This document shows, piece by piece, positions 56,302-64,000 of a stretch of DNA of 64,000 nucleotides (the stretch's first letter is position 1; each line of letters begins with the position of its first letter). This DNA is from Verrucomicrobiia bacterium (GTDB taxonomy: Bacteria > Verrucomicrobiota > Verrucomicrobiia > Opitutales > Opitutaceae), in NCBI GenBank assembly GCA_011525695.1, contig WYBX01000022.1, forward strand, positions 1 through 64,000, given 5' to 3'. The notes under the pieces were generated by a model. That model searched no databases. It was not told where the DNA came from and saw only the letters and a list, made by a program, of their open reading frames with translations. The position numbers were made by a program, and so were the translations under genes.

Positions 56302-57816
56302 TCAGCGGCCCACGGCGGTTGAAGTCCTTTCCAACACGAGCAGCGCTGGCGTGTCGAGTAGCCAGCCGTATCGGCCCTGATCGACGAGATCGGCCGCAAA
56401 ATTCCGCCACTCCGAACTGACAGTCTCTGGAGCGCCGGAACGATTCCGCGGGCGGCCGGCAATGACGAGGAAGCGCTGGTTGGAAATCCCCGTCTCGCGA
56501 ACTGGCCACACCCGGACCACCCGATTGCGAAGATAGCCAGTGAGTGTCAACGCGTGATCGTTAATTCCGATCTGGTCGAGGGGACCAATCCTTGCCCGCA
56601 GTGGCGGCAGCGCCGCCCGGATATCGCCGGCGATTTCCCGGCTTCCGCCGCGCAGCAGCGAACCTGCGGCGATGAGCAGCAGACCGACCACCAGGGTTCC
56701 CGCGAACGCACGCTGGCGCCGGGGTGAAGGGAGCTGAATGACGGCCAGGATCGTGATGGGAAATACTGCGGGCATTGTCGTGCGCGCATTGAAGAGCGGA
56801 TCAAATCCGCCGACGGTCCGCAGAATCGTCATCCCGAACCAATAGACAAGCAGCCCAAGGGCCAGGGCGGGCGCCCAAGGTCGACGGGGCGTGTGCCAGC
56901 CGCTCAGGCAGATTCCGAGAATCCCGAGCGTGACAATCCCGCCGATAATCAATGTCACGAGACCTTCGCCGGTCCAATGGCGCACCCCGCCAAGTCCCAG
57001 CGCGCCGACGGGTGACCACCCGATGTCCGCGACCTGATGAAGCCAGGTCATGAGGCTGGGATTGCCTTCTGCGGCGCGGGGGGCGCCGCTGAAATGGCCG
57101 GTGGCCTTCCAGTTCCAGTAGAGCAGGCCGATCGAAAGGAGGGTCGTGGCAACCGTCGCTGCGGCGGCGTTGGCGAGGGCCGAGCGTCCTTGCAGCGGCC
57201 GTGCCTTGAGCAGCAGCCATGCCCACAACACAATCAGGCCCAGCCCGCCGGCATAGCGCAGTGCGAGGCCGGCGACGGCGGCCGCGCCGGCCCACCACCA
57301 GGCGGCGGGCCGCTCCCAATCAGCCAGCGCAACCACCAGCGCCAGCCAGGCAAAAGCAAAGGGAAGCTCAGTCAGCACCCCGAGCAATTGCATGCTCACA
57401 ATCGGCATGACTGCGAGCGCCACCACCAATCCGCGGTTGAAGGGAACCCCGGCCAAGAGCCGGGCTGAGAGGAATAGCAGACCGGCCAATGACACGATCG
57501 AGACGAGGGTCAGTGCCTCGTAGGCCGGCAGACCGAGCCTTCCAAGCAGTCCGCCGAGAAGTGGATATCCGCAGGGCCAGTGATTCCCGAAGGCCGTGGG
57601 CCAGGTGGAGGTATAGATTTTTGCGAATTCGCAATAATGATACCCATCAAACGAGATGAGCCGGCCTGCACGATAGTGAATGCAAGCCGCCAGTATCCCG
57701 GCGACGAGTCCCAATCCGGCCGTGAAATTAAGCCGCTCCGGCAAGGTCCATGCCGTATGCCCGGCGGGGGGCATCCCAGTAGGCGCATGGCTTGCGGTGG
57801 CCAGCGGGACGTTCAT
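56302..57816 (-). CDS. Multi-pass membrane protein, GT39-like
   Basis: The 504-residue protein has ten or more hydrophobic helices. The first periplasmic-type loop, FDGYHYCEFAKIYTSTWPTA, has the acidic/aromatic arrangement of lipid-phosphosugar glycosyltransferases, followed by GNHWPCGYPLLGG. The C-terminal region is soluble, ending in a domain with LDQIGINDHALTLTGYLRN. This is a layout of GT39/PMT_2-like proteins with a short C-terminal domain. It is one of three such proteins in the cluster. Start (57816) overlaps the upstream gene by four bases; reading earlier in frame was rejected as antisense composition. Confidence 0.65.
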   Translation of the reverse strand: MNVPLATASHAPTGMPPAGHTAWTLPERLNFTAGLGLVAGILAACIHYRAGRLISFDGYHYCEFAKIYTSTWPTAFGNHWPCGYPLLGGLLGRLGLPAYEALTLVSIVSLAGLLFLSARLLAGVPFNRGLVVALAVMPIVSMQLLGVLTELPFAFAWLALVVALADWERPAAWWWAGAAAVAGLALRYAGGLGLIVLWAWLLLKARPLQGRSALANAAAATVATTLLSIGLLYWNWKATGHFSGAPRAAEGNPSLMTWLHQVADIGWSPVGALGLGGVRHWTGEGLVTLIIGGIVTLGILGICLSGWHTPRRPWAPALALGLLVYWFGMTILRTVGGFDPLFNARTTMPAVFPITILAVIQLPSPRRQRAFAGTLVVGLLLIAAGSLLRGGSREIAGDIRAALPPLRARIGPLDQIGINDHALTLTGYLRNRVVRVWPVRETGISNQRFLVIAGRPRNRSGAPETVSSEWRNFAADLVDQGRYGWLLDTPALLVLERTSTAVGR

Positions 57817-58805
57817 CCGGAAGCGCGCAGACCAGCTCTTTCCGCAGCCACGCGCCAGCCCGTGCGCAGGTACCATTCCTTGGATTCGGCGACGTAATGC
57901 TGCAGGACGGCCGCGGGTTGCTCCACCTGCTGGCGGGTCGGCAGCAGCTGGTAATCCTCTGCCGGCAGGACAAGGCAGGGCCGCGCAGCCAGGTGCATCG
58001 CCGAGATTGCCTGGGTGAGATTGTATTTCAGCCCCTCGGTTTCGATCAGCTCCTTCAGCCACCGTTCCACTCTTGGCCAGTCGACCAGCCGCCCGGTAAA
58101 CCCGAAGATCCCAATATTCACCAGGTCGGGGATGGGCGCCCCTGCCAGCCGCCGCATCAGTTCGGGTGAATAGCCATAGGCGTTATGGACATCGATCATG
58201 TAGCACGGGCGAGCGGGTTCCCGCAGCCACTGCTCGAGGCATTCCGGCGGTCGAAAGAACAACATGTCGGAATCGAGCAGCAGCCGCCATTGATCATCCC
58301 GCCCGAAGATGTCCGTGAACTTCCGGAATATCGGTTTCACGCGGCGATAGAACCAAATGAGCGGAAATTCTTCCGGTGGCAGCCGGTCGCGCAGCTGCGC
58401 CTCGATTTCGAGCGTGGTTACGAACCTGGCCTCGGGCAACAGCCGTCGCAGGTGGGCGAGTTCAGCGGGCCGAAGCGAGCCGTCATCAACGATCTCGAGC
58501 GGCGTCCGGCCGCCGGTATGGCACGCCAGCGTCCAGGCACACCAGATTGTCTGCCACCAGTACGCATGACCCGTCAGAAATGTGGCACAGGCACCATCGT
58601 CGACAGGGGCGGTGGCGGCGGAAGGGAGTCGGACGCCGGCGCGGCGCATCCGCCGCTCGCCCCAGACCATGGCCGCGGTGGAAGCCAGGCCGCGCGTGCG
58701 CAGTCGGTGCCATTTTTCCAGGGGCCGGTAAAAGCATTTATAGGCCAGGACCCCGAGACCAAGCTGGCGGACAGAGGAGTCGCGGTGGTGAGGGATGCGA
58801 ATCAT
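57813..58805 (-). CDS. Putative glycosyltransferase with DxD motif (GT8-like)
   Basis: The 330-residue protein contains LTGHAYWWQTIWCAWTLACH, a C-terminal half of the sugar-transferase type, and the metal-binding motif WRLLLDSDMLFFRPPECL. NIGIFGFTGRLVDWPRVERW follows, which resembles the second half of GT8-type domains. The N-terminal 60 residues are basic. Probably transfers a sugar in the cytoplasm; the family is not certain. Start MIRIPHHR at 58805 overlaps the upstream GT2 stop (ATGA). Confidence 0.7.
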   Translation of the reverse strand: MIRIPHHRDSSVRQLGLGVLAYKCFYRPLEKWHRLRTRGLASTAAMVWGERRMRRAGVRLPSAATAPVDDGACATFLTGHAYWWQTIWCAWTLACHTGGRTPLEIVDDGSLRPAELAHLRRLLPEARFVTTLEIEAQLRDRLPPEEFPLIWFYRRVKPIFRKFTDIFGRDDQWRLLLDSDMLFFRPPECLEQWLREPARPCYMIDVHNAYGYSPELMRRLAGAPIPDLVNIGIFGFTGRLVDWPRVERWLKELIETEGLKYNLTQAISAMHLAARPCLVLPAEDYQLLPTRQQVEQPAAVLQHYVAESKEWYLRTGWRVAAERAGLRASG

Positions 58806-59740
58806 GGCTTCAGGGAAGCCTGGCCGGCGAATGTTCCGCAGGCGCCCCGCCACCGGATATAGGCTGGCCGCCCCCTCCAAGCCTGCAGTCGGAAGAATGC
58901 CCGCGCCTGGCGGAGTGGGACAGTGCGCGGATCAATGCGCGGCCAGGGGCTGATGCCATGCAGCGCAAGCAACTGCACCCACGACTTGTTGGAATCGTAC
59001 GCCATCCGGCTGAGATAACGGAATGAGAGTCGGGCGGCGGGAATTAGATGTTCGAGCCGCAGGGCGGGATCGTAGGCGACCGCCCATCCCCGTCCGAGTG
59101 CCGTCAGCACGATGTCGCAATCACCGCCCGAGCTGAGCGAGCCGCCACGGCGGTCGGTAATGGCCGCTCCATCGGCGCGCTCCGTGAGGGCGGCACGATA
59201 TTCATCTGCGACTGCCCGGCGAAGAACCATCCCCGCACCGATGGGCGACATCGCCGGATACCCAGTGAGTTTTCCGCCGGTGGGCGGGGGCTCAATGAGA
59301 ACGGAATCTCCAAGGTCACGGCATCCGAGGGAAATTCCGAGCGCAGCAAACCACCGCGGCGGCGTGGTGGCATATTCCGGCAGCGAACGCCCTCCCCACA
59401 CGCCCACTTCCGGATGCACCGCGGCGAAACGGGCCGCTGTCGCCAGATAATCGGGAGCGAGCACGTTGTCGTCATCGACGAGGATGATCAGGTCTCCGCT
59501 GGTTTCGCGGAATCCGCGCAGCCGCGCGGCGGTGAGCCCGAGCACATCTTCGCGGATGATCCGAGTCGCCGCCGGACTTCGAACCGGATTGAATGTCTCG
59601 GAAACCGGCGGCGTGGAGGCATTGTCAATCACGACCAACTCCCAATCCGCGGCCGGGTGCGATTGCTGGCGCAGCCCGGAGAGCGTGCGGCGGAGGACAG
59701 CCGGATCCGGCTGGTGCGTGGGAATGACGACTGAAATCAA
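58802..59740 (-). CDS. Glycosyltransferase, GT2
   Basis: The 312-residue enzyme begins MISVVIPTHQPDPAVLRRTL and has VIDNASTPP, the metal-binding LVDDDNVLAPDYL, and the SGGDCDIVLTALGRGW segment with the likely catalytic Asp. This arrangement is typical of family 2 enzymes adding rhamnose, glucose or galactose. It is coupled to both neighbours by four-base overlaps. Confidence 0.9.
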   Translation of the reverse strand: MISVVIPTHQPDPAVLRRTLSGLRQQSHPAADWELVVIDNASTPPVSETFNPVRSPAATRIIREDVLGLTAARLRGFRETSGDLIILVDDDNVLAPDYLATAARFAAVHPEVGVWGGRSLPEYATTPPRWFAALGISLGCRDLGDSVLIEPPPTGGKLTGYPAMSPIGAGMVLRRAVADEYRAALTERADGAAITDRRGGSLSSGGDCDIVLTALGRGWAVAYDPALRLEHLIPAARLSFRYLSRMAYDSNKSWVQLLALHGISPWPRIDPRTVPLRQARAFFRLQAWRGRPAYIRWRGACGTFAGQASLKP

Positions 59741-61443
59741 GGAGGGGTGGGTGACGCCAATGACACCTCAGACGGCGGCTCGCCCGGCGCACGCAGCACG
59801 CGCCAATCATGGCTGGACTTCACGACGGCCCAGCCGCGGCGCAGCAGCATGCCGATGGATTCCTCGCAATGCCGGTCAAGCAGCGCATAGTCGAAGTGCA
59901 CTTCTGCGAGCAGTCGTTGAAGTCGATCACCGATCACCTCAGGTTCGGACGGACAATGGGGATCGATTCCCGCCGCACGCAAAATTTCCAGCTTTTCCGC
60001 ATAGCGGTGGGTTAGTGCCAGGTGGCCTGCCCAGACCCGAACGCCGCGCAGGCCGGGCAAGGCGTTGCCCGTTAGTGCGTCGGTTAGAACGGTAGTGACC
60101 CGGCTTCCGGTCAGCTTGGGAATGGCCGCTGCGGCCTGCCATAACCCGGCGTCCATCGGCGGCGGTCTCTTCAGACGCAGGCTCCGCAGGTTCAGAAACA
60201 GGGAGCCCGTTCCAATCAGGCCGCCGACGAGCAGCGCACCAAGAGCTGTGGCCGCGACTGGATGCATCCGGGCCTGGCACCAGGCCGCAACGCGGTGGAG
60301 TCCCAATCCGGCCATGAGAGCGAGTCCGACAGAGAGGCCACTGACGAGCTTGGACTGGTCCAGGTCCAGGACGAGCAAGACAACCAACATCAGGATCGCT
60401 GCGGCACATGGCAGAAGCGCCATGCGGGCTCCGAGCCGAAAGAGCGGGCGTACTCCCAGACCGGCGGCAAGCCATAATCCGCCAAACCCCGCCAGCCAGT
60501 CGATCCGGTTCTTCCCGAGTGAGAGTGAATGTCCGGCGAAGGTCGACCAGATCGGCTGGACGGCGACATAGGCGTTCCACGCCAGCCCGGCTCCGAGCGT
60601 AGAGGCGAGGACGCTGATCATGAAACGACATGTGCGCCAGGTGCCGGGATCCCGATGCCGCTGTGACCAGACCCACGCTGATTTCAGTCCGTACGCGGCA
60701 AGGAAGGCGGCGGGTTCGTAGGGGCGGGAGAAGCCCAACAGCAAGGCGCAGCCCACGGTGGCGGGCAGCCAGCGGTTCCAGACGCCTTCGCGCAGGACGG
60801 CCGTTTCGCACTTTATCGTGAACCACCAGAGAGCGGTGAGCAGTGCCAGGCCCAGCGAATGGTAGGCATAGATGTGGATGGTTGCGGACGGAAAGAGATC
60901 AAAATAGCCGAGATCAGCGCCGGTGGCCGGGGGGGCCAGATTCGCCAGATGGGCCGCGTGCCAGATCCAGGAGCTCCCCGAGCCGAGCACCAGGACGACG
61001 GTCGCCCAATTGCCCTGCGACGGGCTGAAACCGAGTGCGCGGGTCGCACGGCGAAAACAGAACACCGCCACGAGAGCGCCGGTGAATCCGGCGACATTGA
61101 AGACGCCGATCGGATTCAATCCCGTCGCTGCCGACACGCGGCCAACCAGCCAGAGCGGGAAGAGCCATAGCAGCGCCGGGTGTGGCTCCGTCGTGTAAAG
61201 CAATTCCGCTCCCCATGCCCCGTCCTGATATTGCCGTATCCACGACAGGTACGTCCACGTATCATTGGCATTGTAGAGGATTCCCGTCTCGACTCCGCCG
61301 TCGAACATCGCAGGCCGCAGTCCCCAGGGGCACTCCATGGCCGTGCGGACCATGAGCAGCCAGAAAGCCGTGAGCAGCACGGCAGCGATTTCACCTCCGG
61401 GTGAGAATCGGGCTTGGTGCAACGAATGTCCCTGATCCCTCAC
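59737..61443 (-). CDS. Large multi-pass membrane protein, possible GT39-like
   Basis: The 568-residue protein has roughly ten to twelve membrane helices. The first loop DTWTYLSWIRQYQDGAWGAE and the later FPSATIHIYAYHSLGLALL suggest a polyprenyl-phosphosugar-dependent glycosyltransferase-type topology, and a soluble C-terminal domain of about 120 residues follows. No catalytic motif is unambiguous; an O-antigen-type membrane protein of another role cannot be excluded. It begins with a GTG at 61443 overlapping the acyltransferase stop. Confidence 0.6.
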   Translation of the reverse strand: MRDQGHSLHQARFSPGGEIAAVLLTAFWLLMVRTAMECPWGLRPAMFDGGVETGILYNANDTWTYLSWIRQYQDGAWGAELLYTTEPHPALLWLFPLWLVGRVSAATGLNPIGVFNVAGFTGALVAVFCFRRATRALGFSPSQGNWATVVLVLGSGSSWIWHAAHLANLAPPATGADLGYFDLFPSATIHIYAYHSLGLALLTALWWFTIKCETAVLREGVWNRWLPATVGCALLLGFSRPYEPAAFLAAYGLKSAWVWSQRHRDPGTWRTCRFMISVLASTLGAGLAWNAYVAVQPIWSTFAGHSLSLGKNRIDWLAGFGGLWLAAGLGVRPLFRLGARMALLPCAAAILMLVVLLVLDLDQSKLVSGLSVGLALMAGLGLHRVAAWCQARMHPVAATALGALLVGGLIGTGSLFLNLRSLRLKRPPPMDAGLWQAAAAIPKLTGSRVTTVLTDALTGNALPGLRGVRVWAGHLALTHRYAEKLEILRAAGIDPHCPSEPEVIGDRLQRLLAEVHFDYALLDRHCEESIGMLLRRGWAVVKSSHDWRVLRAPGEPPSEVSLASPTPP

Positions 61444-61994
61444 CCGCGCGGCGCACGCTGCCCTCGTATTGAGGCCGGAATCCCCATGGCGATGCTTCCC
61501 GCCGGCAGGTCATTCGTGACCACGGCTCCGGCGCCAATGATACAGCCGTCCCCAATCGAGACTCCGCCAAGCACCGTGACTCCGGCGCCGAGCCAGACAT
61601 CGCGACCAATCCTGGAGGGCAGCAGTACATTTGGCTGGGATCGAATCGCGACGCCCATCGGGGGCATGGCATGGTTCGAAGAAAGGATCCGGCAGTGCAT
61701 CGAAATCAGCGTTTCGTCGCCGATCTCGATGCCTCCGTGACCGTAGATGACCGTCCCTGGACCAACCCAGACATGCCGGCCGATGGAAATTGCGCCGCCC
61801 CAAGCCGCGAGAATGGCTCCCCGTCCGAGCTCACAGTCCGCACCGAGTTGGATTCGACCGTTGGTCCCCTCTCTCCAGCCCCGGGCGAGTTCGACGCCAG
61901 CAGCCAGACGGCATCCGGGTCCAATGCGAATTCCGTGGGCAGCGAACCACCGCACGCGAAGAGCCGAGAGCAATTTGTCCAGCATGGCACTCAT
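61440..61994 (-). CDS. Hexapeptide-repeat acyltransferase (WbbJ/maa-like)
   Basis: The 184-residue left-handed beta-helix protein has successive hexapeptides (IGPGCRLAAGVEL, IGRHVWVGPGTVIYG), the catalytic loop LSSNHAMPPMGVAIRS with its His, and the closing turns DVWLGAGVTVLGGVSIGDG. It is probably an O-acetyltransferase acting on the polysaccharide, the second in the cluster. The ATG at 61994 gives MSAMLDKLLSALR and overlaps the GT2 stop; the upstream open frame is composition noise. Confidence 0.88.
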   Translation of the reverse strand: MSAMLDKLLSALRVRWFAAHGIRIGPGCRLAAGVELARGWREGTNGRIQLGADCELGRGAILAAWGGAISIGRHVWVGPGTVIYGHGGIEIGDETLISMHCRILSSNHAMPPMGVAIRSQPNVLLPSRIGRDVWLGAGVTVLGGVSIGDGCIIGAGAVVTNDLPAGSIAMGIPASIRGQRAPRG

Positions 61995-62911
61995 GATTGG
62001 GGACGCGGATCTCCAAAGCGCCGGCGGGCGGCCTGAAGTCGCATCAGGACTCCTGCCGGCAGGACCGCGCGTGCAAGCCGCAGCGCAGGATGCCCCGTGG
62101 TGGGGACGGCCCGGCCGGTTCGCTGGCATACCTTGATCGCTCGGTCCGCCAGATCCGGATCGCGGCCTGAACCCAGCAGGTAAGCTGCAAGTTCCTCCGC
62201 CACTGCGCCAATGGTTTCAGCCGCGTGCGGGTAATCCACCGCATAGCGCTCCAGCAGCCGGGTGCGCGACTCCCACATCATGCGCCGATCACTGCTCGCG
62301 CCCCTCCCGTGGCGGATTCCCCGCGCGAGCACCTGCGGGACAATCGTGAAACGCGCCCCGGCCGCGGCCATTCGCACGCCGAGGTCGGCATCCTCCCATC
62401 CGCGAAAACCTTCATCGAACCCGCCGATGGCCCGAAGTGTGGCGGCACGATAGAGACAACAGATGACGCCGATGGGAGTGCGGATCGCCGCCGAAACCGC
62501 GTCGGCTTCCAGGGCGGCCTGGTCGTACCGCCATGCGATTTCCAATCTGCCCGTATCCTCGGCGGTCCAGTTCATCTGGCAGGCGACGACGTCTGCCTCG
62601 CCGGTAGCCTCTGCCAGGCAGGCCAGAAAGTCCGGTTCGAGCAGGTCGTCGGCATCCTGAAAGTGGATCCACGGACAGGTGGCGGCGGCAAGCAGCCGGT
62701 TGCGGGTGCCGGCAGGTCCGAGGTTGGCAGGATTCTGAAGGACGCGGAACCCAAGTTCCGCCGCCAGCCCGGCCGTGCGATCACTGCTCGCGTCGTCGCA
62801 CAGCAACCATTCGGTGAACGGCGTGGTTTGCCGCCGCATTGATTCCACCAGCCGCGGCAGGTATGCCTCCGCATTGTAAGCCGGTACGAGCAGCGAAACG
62901 GGTGGAGGCAT
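61991..62911 (-). CDS. Glycosyltransferase, GT2
   Basis: The 306-residue GT-A enzyme has VSLLVPAYNAEAYLPRLVES, CDDASSDRT, the metal-binding FQDADDLLEPDFL, and GGFDEGFRGWEDADLGVRM, a clear ED catalytic motif. It lacks membrane segments. Start MPPPVSLL at 62911 lies 10 bp after the stop of the GT9 gene; the longer frame was rejected since the family begins at VSLLVPAYN. Confidence 0.92.
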   Translation of the reverse strand: MPPPVSLLVPAYNAEAYLPRLVESMRRQTTPFTEWLLCDDASSDRTAGLAAELGFRVLQNPANLGPAGTRNRLLAAATCPWIHFQDADDLLEPDFLACLAEATGEADVVACQMNWTAEDTGRLEIAWRYDQAALEADAVSAAIRTPIGVICCLYRAATLRAIGGFDEGFRGWEDADLGVRMAAAGARFTIVPQVLARGIRHGRGASSDRRMMWESRTRLLERYAVDYPHAAETIGAVAEELAAYLLGSGRDPDLADRAIKVCQRTGRAVPTTGHPALRLARAVLPAGVLMRLQAARRRFGDPRPQS

Positions 62912-62921
62912 CGTCACCGAT

Positions 62922-63788
62922 CTAGGGCTGGCGCGATGCAAGCACGTCGCGGATCGCGCGTTCGCACTCATCGACCGGGATGTCCATGCAGACCATTTGA
63001 TGCGGGCATCCGTCGTTCAAACCACACCCGGCGCAGGACGGCTGCCGCACCAGATGACGGTGAAAGGGGTATCCGGTCTCCTGGGGTCTGCTCCTGCCGC
63101 CATAAATGATGACTGCCGGGGTGCCAACGGCTGCTGCCACGTGCATCAAACCCGATTCCATGCCGACAAAGCACGCGGCCTGAGCGAGCAGCCCGGCGAC
63201 CTCGCGCAGATTGGTCTGACCGCGGAGATCCTGAACACCTGGCAGCGGCGGATCAAGGCGGGTGCCCACCTGCACAATCTCGAAGTCGTCCTTCAACCGG
63301 ACAACAAGTCCGTGCCACCGCTCAAGCGGCCACTCCTTCGTGACGGCGGAATAGAGCGCTCCGCGACACGAATTTTGCACGACGAGCCGGCGCGCCATCC
63401 GCGGATGATGCGAACCCAGCTTCAGAATCGGGCACCAGTCAACCGGCAATGCCACACCAATGTGATCCGCCATTTGCTGGGCGATGTGCCGTCCCGTTCC
63501 ATTCACATACGCGAGATGCCGGATCGTGGTGCCCAGCCATCCGCGGCGGACCCCATAGTGCCAGCGCTCGACTCCAGTCTGGACGCTGAGCGGGTCGTCA
63601 TTTCCAACCCAGACCTCGGGTCGGCTGGTGAGCACATGCTGGGGGGCTCCATGGCGGCGCGCTGCCCGGACGACCGCAGTGAGCATGAGTTCGTCTCCCA
63701 GCCCCCCGTTGGCATAGATGATTTCCGCCAGCCGGTCGCGGGTGGCGGCCCAGATGCGATCACTGGCTGAGCGCAGAATCCCGTTCAT
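62922..63788 (-). CDS. Glycosyltransferase, GT9 (heptosyltransferase-like)
   Basis: The 288-residue GT-B enzyme resembles ADP-heptose:LPS heptosyltransferases. The N-terminus EIIYANGGLGDELMLTAVVR is the family GlyGD(x)vl motif, and ACFVGMESGLMHVAAAVGTP and VIIYGGRSRPQETGYP form the donor site. The C-terminal Cys cluster SCAGCGLNDGCPHQMVCM recurs in many GT9 proteins. It is somewhat shorter than WaaC/WaaF. The start overlaps the stop of the incomplete upstream gene (ATGA, 63785-63788). Confidence 0.9.
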   Translation of the reverse strand: MNGILRSASDRIWAATRDRLAEIIYANGGLGDELMLTAVVRAARRHGAPQHVLTSRPEVWVGNDDPLSVQTGVERWHYGVRRGWLGTTIRHLAYVNGTGRHIAQQMADHIGVALPVDWCPILKLGSHHPRMARRLVVQNSCRGALYSAVTKEWPLERWHGLVVRLKDDFEIVQVGTRLDPPLPGVQDLRGQTNLREVAGLLAQAACFVGMESGLMHVAAAVGTPAVIIYGGRSRPQETGYPFHRHLVRQPSCAGCGLNDGCPHQMVCMDIPVDECERAIRDVLASRQP

Positions 63789-64000
63789 CGGGCGAAGATC
63801 CGACCTATCAGCGGCCAGCGGCGCATCCGGCCGAGGGCTCGAAACAGCGACGTATCAGGGTCACCGAGCCGATACAGGCGTCGCACACCGGAAAATCCGG
63901 GAATCTCAAAATCAGGCGAGAATGGGTCGGCATCTTCAGGCGTGAGCGACCACATCCGGGCCTGGAAAAATGCGCGTTGCTGCGGCGTGAGACGCTTGCC
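63785..64000 (-). CDS. C-terminal part of the next cluster gene, cut by the window edge
   Basis: The frame is open from the right edge to a TGA at 63787-63785 and encodes 71 residues beginning GKRLTPQQRAFFQARMWSLT and ending PLIGRIFAR. It is polar, Arg- and Phe-rich, with DADPFSPDFEIPGFSGVRRL in the middle. No family is recognisable from this fragment; the coupling to the GT9 gene implies a role in the same polysaccharide pathway. Confidence 0.7.
   Translation of the reverse strand, partial: GKRLTPQQRAFFQARMWSLTPEDADPFSPDFEIPGFSGVRRLYRLGDPDTSLFRALGRMRRWPLIGRIFAR

Overview
The window is GC-rich (mostly about two thirds G+C) and looks like a chromosomal segment of a verrucomicrobium, most likely of the Opitutaceae. 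This is inferred from a giant autotransporter-associated beta-strand repeat protein ending in a PEP-CTERM sorting signal, a type IV pilin-like cassette, and many short palindromic REP-like elements between housekeeping genes. No rRNA, tRNA or CRISPR array was seen.

Positions 1-1150 form a scarred, lower-GC stretch. It holds a gene tail cut by the window edge, a truncated IS110-type transposase start with a structured upstream region, and a small ExbD-like gene. Two 77-bp direct repeats frame the last two. Positions 1.3-13.8 kb hold mixed metabolic and housekeeping genes: an ABC1/UbiB kinase, an aldo/keto reductase, a coupled pair made of a broken S9-type propeller gene and an unknown protein, a ribosome hibernation factor, an SDR coupled to a RluA pseudouridine synthase, an M14 peptidase, gltX and UDP-glucose dehydrogenase.

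Positions 13.8-21.7 kb are one 2605-codon gene for a secreted repeat protein. It has three super-modules and internal 192-bp DNA repeats. Next come alr-tsaB (minus strand) and the proteostasis set tig-clpP-clpX (plus strand). They are followed by a secreted GH2 glycosidase, an M42 aminopeptidase, a three-gene pilin-like operon, an isolated hisA and a dihydrolipoamide-dehydrogenase-like flavoprotein.

From 37.9 kb to the right edge, every gene is on the minus strand and belongs to an exopolysaccharide/O-antigen-type cluster. It has one priming phosphoglycosyl transferase, about fourteen glycosyltransferases of several families, three multi-pass GT39-like membrane proteins, a polymerase-like and a ligase-like membrane protein, two hexapeptide acyltransferases and one methyltransferase. 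Most neighbours share four-base ATGA or GTGA stop/start overlaps, so it reads as a long, translationally coupled operon entering from beyond the right edge. UDP-glucose dehydrogenase at 12.5 kb could supply UDP-glucuronate to it. No flippase, chain-length regulator, outer-membrane exporter or exosortase is visible here.
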